NCBI GenBank assembly: GCA_017419405.1
Contig: JAFOLH010000015.1
Coordinates: forward strand, 124,001 to 188,000
Direction of reading: 5' to 3'
Source: Renibacterium sp.
GTDB taxonomy: Bacteria; Actinomycetota; Actinomycetes; Actinomycetales; Micrococcaceae
Length of the DNA stretch: 64,000 nt
In this document: piece after piece, positions 61,201 through 64,000 of the stretch
How positions within the stretch are numbered: the stretch's first letter is position 1
Layout of the letters: every line of letters starts with the position of its first letter
The notes under the pieces: generated by a model
Database searches by the model: none
Told to the model about the DNA's origin: nothing
Seen by the model: the letters and a program-made list of their open reading frames with translations, nothing else
Program-made: the position numbers and the translations under genes

Positions 61201-61666
61201 CGCCGTCGTAGCCTTCCACCACCTGACTCGCCAACTGCCAGCACTGGGCCTGGCCCAATACCGTGGCGTCCCGTTCCACTCCGATCCGCAGTCCGTAGTC
61301 GGCCACGATCGAGTTCGCGTAGGAATGATAAGTGGCGATCACCGGCTCCAAGGCTTCCGGGCCGAGGGCTTCCGGACCCAGGGATTCCACCAGTTCCGGT
61401 GCCGAAAGCGCCAGCTGACGCAGTTGGGAGCGCACTTTGGCGGCCAGCTCGCCCGCGGCTTTACGGGTGAAAGTCACCCCGAGGATGTCTTCCGGCCGGG
61501 CCAGGCCCTGCGCCACCAGATGCACCACCCGGTCCGCCATCGTGGTGGTCTTGCCGGATCCGGCGCCGGCGATCACCAGCATCGGCTCCAGTGGGGCCTC
61601 GATGATGTTCAACTGCTCGTCGGTGGGCCGGCGGACCGTCGCGGGCTCCGGCTGCAACGGATTCAT
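58265..61666 (-). CDS. adnB: AdnB-like helicase-nuclease subunit
   Basis: A 1133-residue fusion of an SF1A motor and a RecB-like nuclease. Motor: Walker A AGAGSGKTTTM (about 33), VTFTRKAAGEL, motif II IVLLDEFQDTSHAQL, motif III AVGDPHQSIYGFRGA, motif V LLTVHAAKGLEWDEV, motif VI LAYVAYTRARNYL. Nuclease near the C-terminus: GTAFHSWVEEHF, GRIDAVFR and ELVDWKTGR (~1053), giving the PD-(D/E)XK acid-acid-Lys set. With AdnA it forms the actinobacterial complex that resects double-strand breaks, replacing RecBCD/AddAB. ATG 61666 overlaps the adnA stop as ATGA; an open extension upstream belongs to adnA. Confidence 0.92.
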   Translation of the reverse strand: MNPLQPEPATVRRPTDEQLNIIEAPLEPMLVIAGAGSGKTTTMADRVVHLVAQGLARPEDILGVTFTRKAAGELAAKVRSQLRQLALSAPELVESLGPEALGPEALEPVIATYHSYANSIVADYGLRIGVERDATVLGQAQCWQLASQVVEGYDGDLSGYSGSVSTLVQAVVSLSAECSEHLRDPAEVESWLASLASGFESLPLVSGKGRGPTAKAVELGHRLATRARVADLVRRYQQAKAQRNALDYGDLVALAAKLAQRVPAVAEQERQKHPIVLLDEFQDTSHAQLTLFASLFGGGHPVTAVGDPHQSIYGFRGASAGQLFRFPEIFRRADGRPAATAALTIAWRNSLAVLDAANVMSRELNRSAQQQHADSPVPLSELRPRPDAPAGEVALARFGTEADEAAAIAEDILDRRRRQARLVEREQATEWDRAAGPEQRSIAVLCRRRAQFGALQEAFDARGLDYEIVGLSGLLATPEVIDLVSSLRVLVDPSRSDALMRLLSGARWRIGAKDLMALADWSRYLAANAKHARNGGTGPNGEPRGSAAPAAADDAESASLVEALDALDADFWPQSARELSPIGRARMLALRDELRGLRRFVGDDLLSLIGEVERTILLDIELAAKPGLPYHRARHHLDAFQDAAAAFLQSAERVDVAALLAWLGTAEEEENGLEMQAVEPVPGAVQLLTVHAAKGLEWDEVYVPGLAAKSFPSDRAEHWGSGNRALPWPLRGDQADLPVWELGGSDQKSWLEALADFGDQVKAHAQEEERRLAYVAYTRARNYLAVSTSKFAGTAVKAKEVSPFLAELVASADSADSRIQVSHWPDDSELPEENPQRAELIRAQWPYDPLTGPELETPAGITPPRGNRRLSLTAAAGRVGAAAERLAALHQAGTVPELTELSPRWGTEARRLLERRASGGQAVEVELPAHISASTLVELQTDPQAVIQRIRRPVPRKPGISARKGTAFHSWVEEHFGRAGQLDLGEFPGSADDFIEDAYQLDDLKRNFEASEWADRVPEHIEVPIETRVAEVVVRGRIDAVFRTTDGDWELVDWKTGRLPRGKELRDRTVQLALYRLAWARLHGVPVERVSAAFYYVAQNHTERVADLAGPAELEAIVTSAYAPELPGPGLPG

Positions 61667-64000
61667 TCGGTCACCTGCTTGCCCCGGCACAGCGGGCAGA
61701 CGTCGGGCAACGGGCAGGGCCGGCGGCCGGTCGCCGAAGGATCGTGCACTGCGACGAATTCGGCGGCCGACATCAGGACCGCGGCTTCACGGACCAAGGG
61801 CGTGGCCCAGTCATCCGCCGGATCCACGGCAGCTTGGAACTGCGGATCGTGCTTCTGCGTGCCGTCGCCCAATTGCACCAACGCGGCCCCGGCGACTTCG
61901 GTTGCTCCGGCAAGGCCCTGCTGTTCGGTGAGTCCGGCGAACGCCCCGTGTTCGGCCGCGACCTGGTAGGCGCCCAGCTGCGGGTGGCGCTCCAGTTCCG
62001 CCGCCGTGGGCTTGTGCTTCCCGGTCTTGAGGTCGACCACCAGCAAACGGTTCTGCGCATCGACTTCGAGCCGGTCCACAATGCCTTTCAGCGCGGCGAT
62101 CCGATCGCCGCGCACTTCGACGCCGAAGCCCTGTTCCACGCCGATCAGCCGGCGGCCCTCCGCGGACATCAGCCGCAGGTAGCCGGCGAGTTTGAGCAGC
62201 ATCCGTTCCGCCCGCCGCCGCTGCGCATCGCTGTGCCAATTCTCCGGCAACCCCAAAGCCGGCCAACGGTCGTCCAAAGCAGCCAATAGATCCTCGGCCT
62301 TGCCGTCCGGCAAATCCTGCGCAATGCCATGGATCAAGGTGCCCAGGCTCCGGGCCAGGTCCTGTTGGGCTTCCCCGCCGGCCGCTTGCAGGAACCAGGA
62401 CAACGGGGAGTCGTGGACTGCTTCGATCCGGGAGGGCGAAACCGGGACCACAGCCTCGGGCGGCAGCACCGGGTCGGTGGAACTCAACGCGGCCAGCCCC
62501 CACCAGCTCTCCGGATCGGCACCGGGAACCCGGTGCCGGGACAGCTCGGCCAAAACCGTAGCGGCTTCGTCGGGCGTTGCGCTGCCGGGTATGCCCATCG
62601 GCCGGGCTTCATTGGTCTGCCGCAATTCCGCGACCAGGGACCGCAAGTTCTTGGGCCGACGGACTTCGGTCAACGGCCGAACTGCGCCTTCGGCTTCCGG
62701 CGGCAAGGGATCGACCAGATCGAGGAAACCGGAAGGCTGTTCGTCTTCGGAGGATACGCCGACGCAGATCAGCCGCTCGCTGGCCCGGGAAATCGCGGTG
62801 CTGAAGCTTCGCAGTTCGTCGTATCTGATGTCCCGCATCCGTTGCGCGGCGGTCAGCCGCTGGGCGGCCGCGGAGCCCAGCTCCAGAACCTCGACCAGGT
62901 ATTGGCTGCCCAGGAGTTCGCCGCGCAGCCGGTTGTTGGGCCAGACGCCTTCCTGCAGGCCGGCCACGATGACCACCGGCCATTGCCGGCCGGCCGCACT
63001 GGCCGGCGTCATCACTTCGACCGCTTCCGCATTCCCGGCCCGGGCGGCGAGCGTGTCCATCGGCAATTCCTGGTCCAGCAGATAGTCCAAGAATGCCTCC
63101 GGGCTCGCAGCCGGAGACTGTTCGACATAACGTTCCGCAGCTTGGAACAGCGCCATCATGGCATCCAGATCGCGATCGGCCCGCGAGCCGGTGCTGCCTT
63201 CCCGCACCGCCGCAGCGGCCCATTCCGCGCTGAGCCCGGTGGCTTCCCAGAGCGCCCAGAGTACGGTCTGCGGATCCGCCCCGGGCTCGGCGAGCGCGCG
63301 GACGCCCGCCTGTAGCACGCTGCTGACCCGGGCCGCGGCGCGCCCGTCCACGCCCAAAGCGGCCAATTGCGCAGGGCGTTGGAAGGCTTCGACCAGCAGC
63401 TCGTCGCTGCTGCGTCCGCCGCCCGCCGAGAGCTCTTCGGCGCGCAACAGCTTGCGGATCCGCCGCAGCTGCACCGAGCTGAGCCCACCGATCCGGGAGC
63501 TCAGCAGCTCGACTGCCGCATCGGCGTCGAGCAGCTCCGGGCGCAGGGCCAGCCGGAACGCCAGCAGCAGCGGCCGGACCGCGGGTTCATCGCGCACCGG
63601 CGTTTCCGCGGCCGGGATCCGCACCGGGATGCCGTGCGATGCCAAGTAACGGCCTACTGCGGCAAGCTGGCTGCCGGTGCGCACGATCACCGCGATCTGG
63701 CTCAATGGCCGCTGCCGGTCGATCTGGAAGTGCATGATCCGCTCGGCGATGAAGCGCCTTTGTTGCACGTCGGAGCCCACGACGATTGAGCTGACCGCCG
63801 GTTCCGCAGCCGCCGGTTCCGCCGCTCCGGCTAGCTCAGCCGCTCCGGCCGGGAACACCAGGCCCCGGGCCTTGTGGCCGCCCCGGCTCTGCGCGATCCG
63901 ATCGGCCACCCGGCGCCACGCCTGGGCCAGCGGCGGGCTGAGCCGGTGCGACCGGTCCAGCACGGCTTCGGCCGCGGCGAGTTCGTCCCGGAGCGCACCG
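61663..64000 (-). CDS. adnA: AdnA-like helicase-nuclease subunit (5' end beyond window)
   Basis: The 3' part of adnA: about 778 codons are visible and the frame is open to the window edge, so the N-terminal Walker A region is missing. Seen are motor-2A features QIAVIVRTGSQLAAVGRYL, VEVMTPASAAGRQWPVVIVAGL (motif V; the usual H-x-x-K-G-L-E is degenerate), and RDIRYDELRSFSTAISRASERLICV (motif VI). The nuclease part follows: SPSRIEAVHDSPLSWFLQAAGG, GIVDRLEVD and LLVVDLKTGKHKP, with catalytic acids and Lys. It ends in a Cys cluster (RPCPLPDVCPLCRG), three of the four Cys expected for an Fe-S nuclease. Degenerate motor motifs fit AdnA as the weaker motor. Confidence 0.88.
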   Translation of the reverse strand, partial: GALRDELAAAEAVLDRSHRLSPPLAQAWRRVADRIAQSRGGHKARGLVFPAGAAELAGAAEPAAAEPAVSSIVVGSDVQQRRFIAERIMHFQIDRQRPLSQIAVIVRTGSQLAAVGRYLASHGIPVRIPAAETPVRDEPAVRPLLLAFRLALRPELLDADAAVELLSSRIGGLSSVQLRRIRKLLRAEELSAGGGRSSDELLVEAFQRPAQLAALGVDGRAAARVSSVLQAGVRALAEPGADPQTVLWALWEATGLSAEWAAAAVREGSTGSRADRDLDAMMALFQAAERYVEQSPAASPEAFLDYLLDQELPMDTLAARAGNAEAVEVMTPASAAGRQWPVVIVAGLQEGVWPNNRLRGELLGSQYLVEVLELGSAAAQRLTAAQRMRDIRYDELRSFSTAISRASERLICVGVSSEDEQPSGFLDLVDPLPPEAEGAVRPLTEVRRPKNLRSLVAELRQTNEARPMGIPGSATPDEAATVLAELSRHRVPGADPESWWGLAALSSTDPVLPPEAVVPVSPSRIEAVHDSPLSWFLQAAGGEAQQDLARSLGTLIHGIAQDLPDGKAEDLLAALDDRWPALGLPENWHSDAQRRRAERMLLKLAGYLRLMSAEGRRLIGVEQGFGVEVRGDRIAALKGIVDRLEVDAQNRLLVVDLKTGKHKPTAAELERHPQLGAYQVAAEHGAFAGLTEQQGLAGATEVAGAALVQLGDGTQKHDPQFQAAVDPADDWATPLVREAAVLMSAAEFVAVHDPSATGRRPCPLPDVCPLCRGKQVTE

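Overview
The window is high-GC, densely packed DNA with GTG and TTG starts and ATGA-coupled operons. It looks like an actinobacterium, most plausibly Micrococcaceae (Arthrobacter/Renibacterium relatives). Supporting this are the SigK/RskA pair, a DUF222-HNH protein, a DUF2342 metalloprotease, UvrD2, an AdnA/AdnB pair and an initiator tRNA without encoded CCA. The genus call is inference.

Layout. 1-3.1 kb: J-domain protein, TrmL-type tRNA methylase and two overlapping SAM methyltransferases. 3.1-5.6 kb: sigK-rskA behind a close match to the mycobacterial SigK promoter, then a MerR/TipAS regulator with its own 19-bp-spacer promoter. 5.7-9.9 kb: etfBA facing away from a MacB-like ABC transporter pair. 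9.9-15.3 kb: HtrA-type protease, TPM-domain protein and PspA (an envelope-stress neighbourhood), closed by a strong terminator. 15.3-21.4 kb: DUF222-HNH protein behind an AT-rich palindrome, a DUF6412-like/YidC pair, a secreted SGNH hydrolase and a photolyase.

21.5-43.8 kb is the standout: a nonribosomal peptide locus. A leftward operon runs sbnA-like - NRPS1 (C-A-T-C-A-T-E) - MbtH - NRPS2 (C-A-T-C-A-T-E-TE) - DUF1015 protein. A rightward set carries a DrrA/DrrB-type exporter and sbnB. Between them lies a 719-bp AT-rich control region with a perfect 24-bp palindrome. SbnA plus SbnB make L-2,3-diaminopropionate (Dap) from O-phosphoserine and glutamate. Two of the four adenylation domains carry the same hand-read pocket code with acidic residues suited to a diamino acid. 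The DUF1015 gene overlaps the NRPS2 stop and has a DGHHR motif like that of ParB/sulfiredoxin-fold serine kinases, so it may supply the O-phosphoserine that SbnI supplies in Staphylococcus. The predicted product is a tetrapeptide with two Dap residues. I do not recognise it as a known compound.

43.8-46.2 kb: a secreted G1-type glutamic peptidase, a stand-alone mraY (possibly a paralog and a resistance gene) and tRNA-fMet. 46.3-64 kb: a conserved actinobacterial block whose order resembles M. tuberculosis Rv3193c-Rv3202c (from memory): UPF0182 protein, PDZ/Lon-like protease, DUF2342 protein, a methyltransferase, YgjP-like metallopeptidase, UvrD2, NudC, a kinase-like phosphotransferase, AdnB and AdnA (cut by the window edge).
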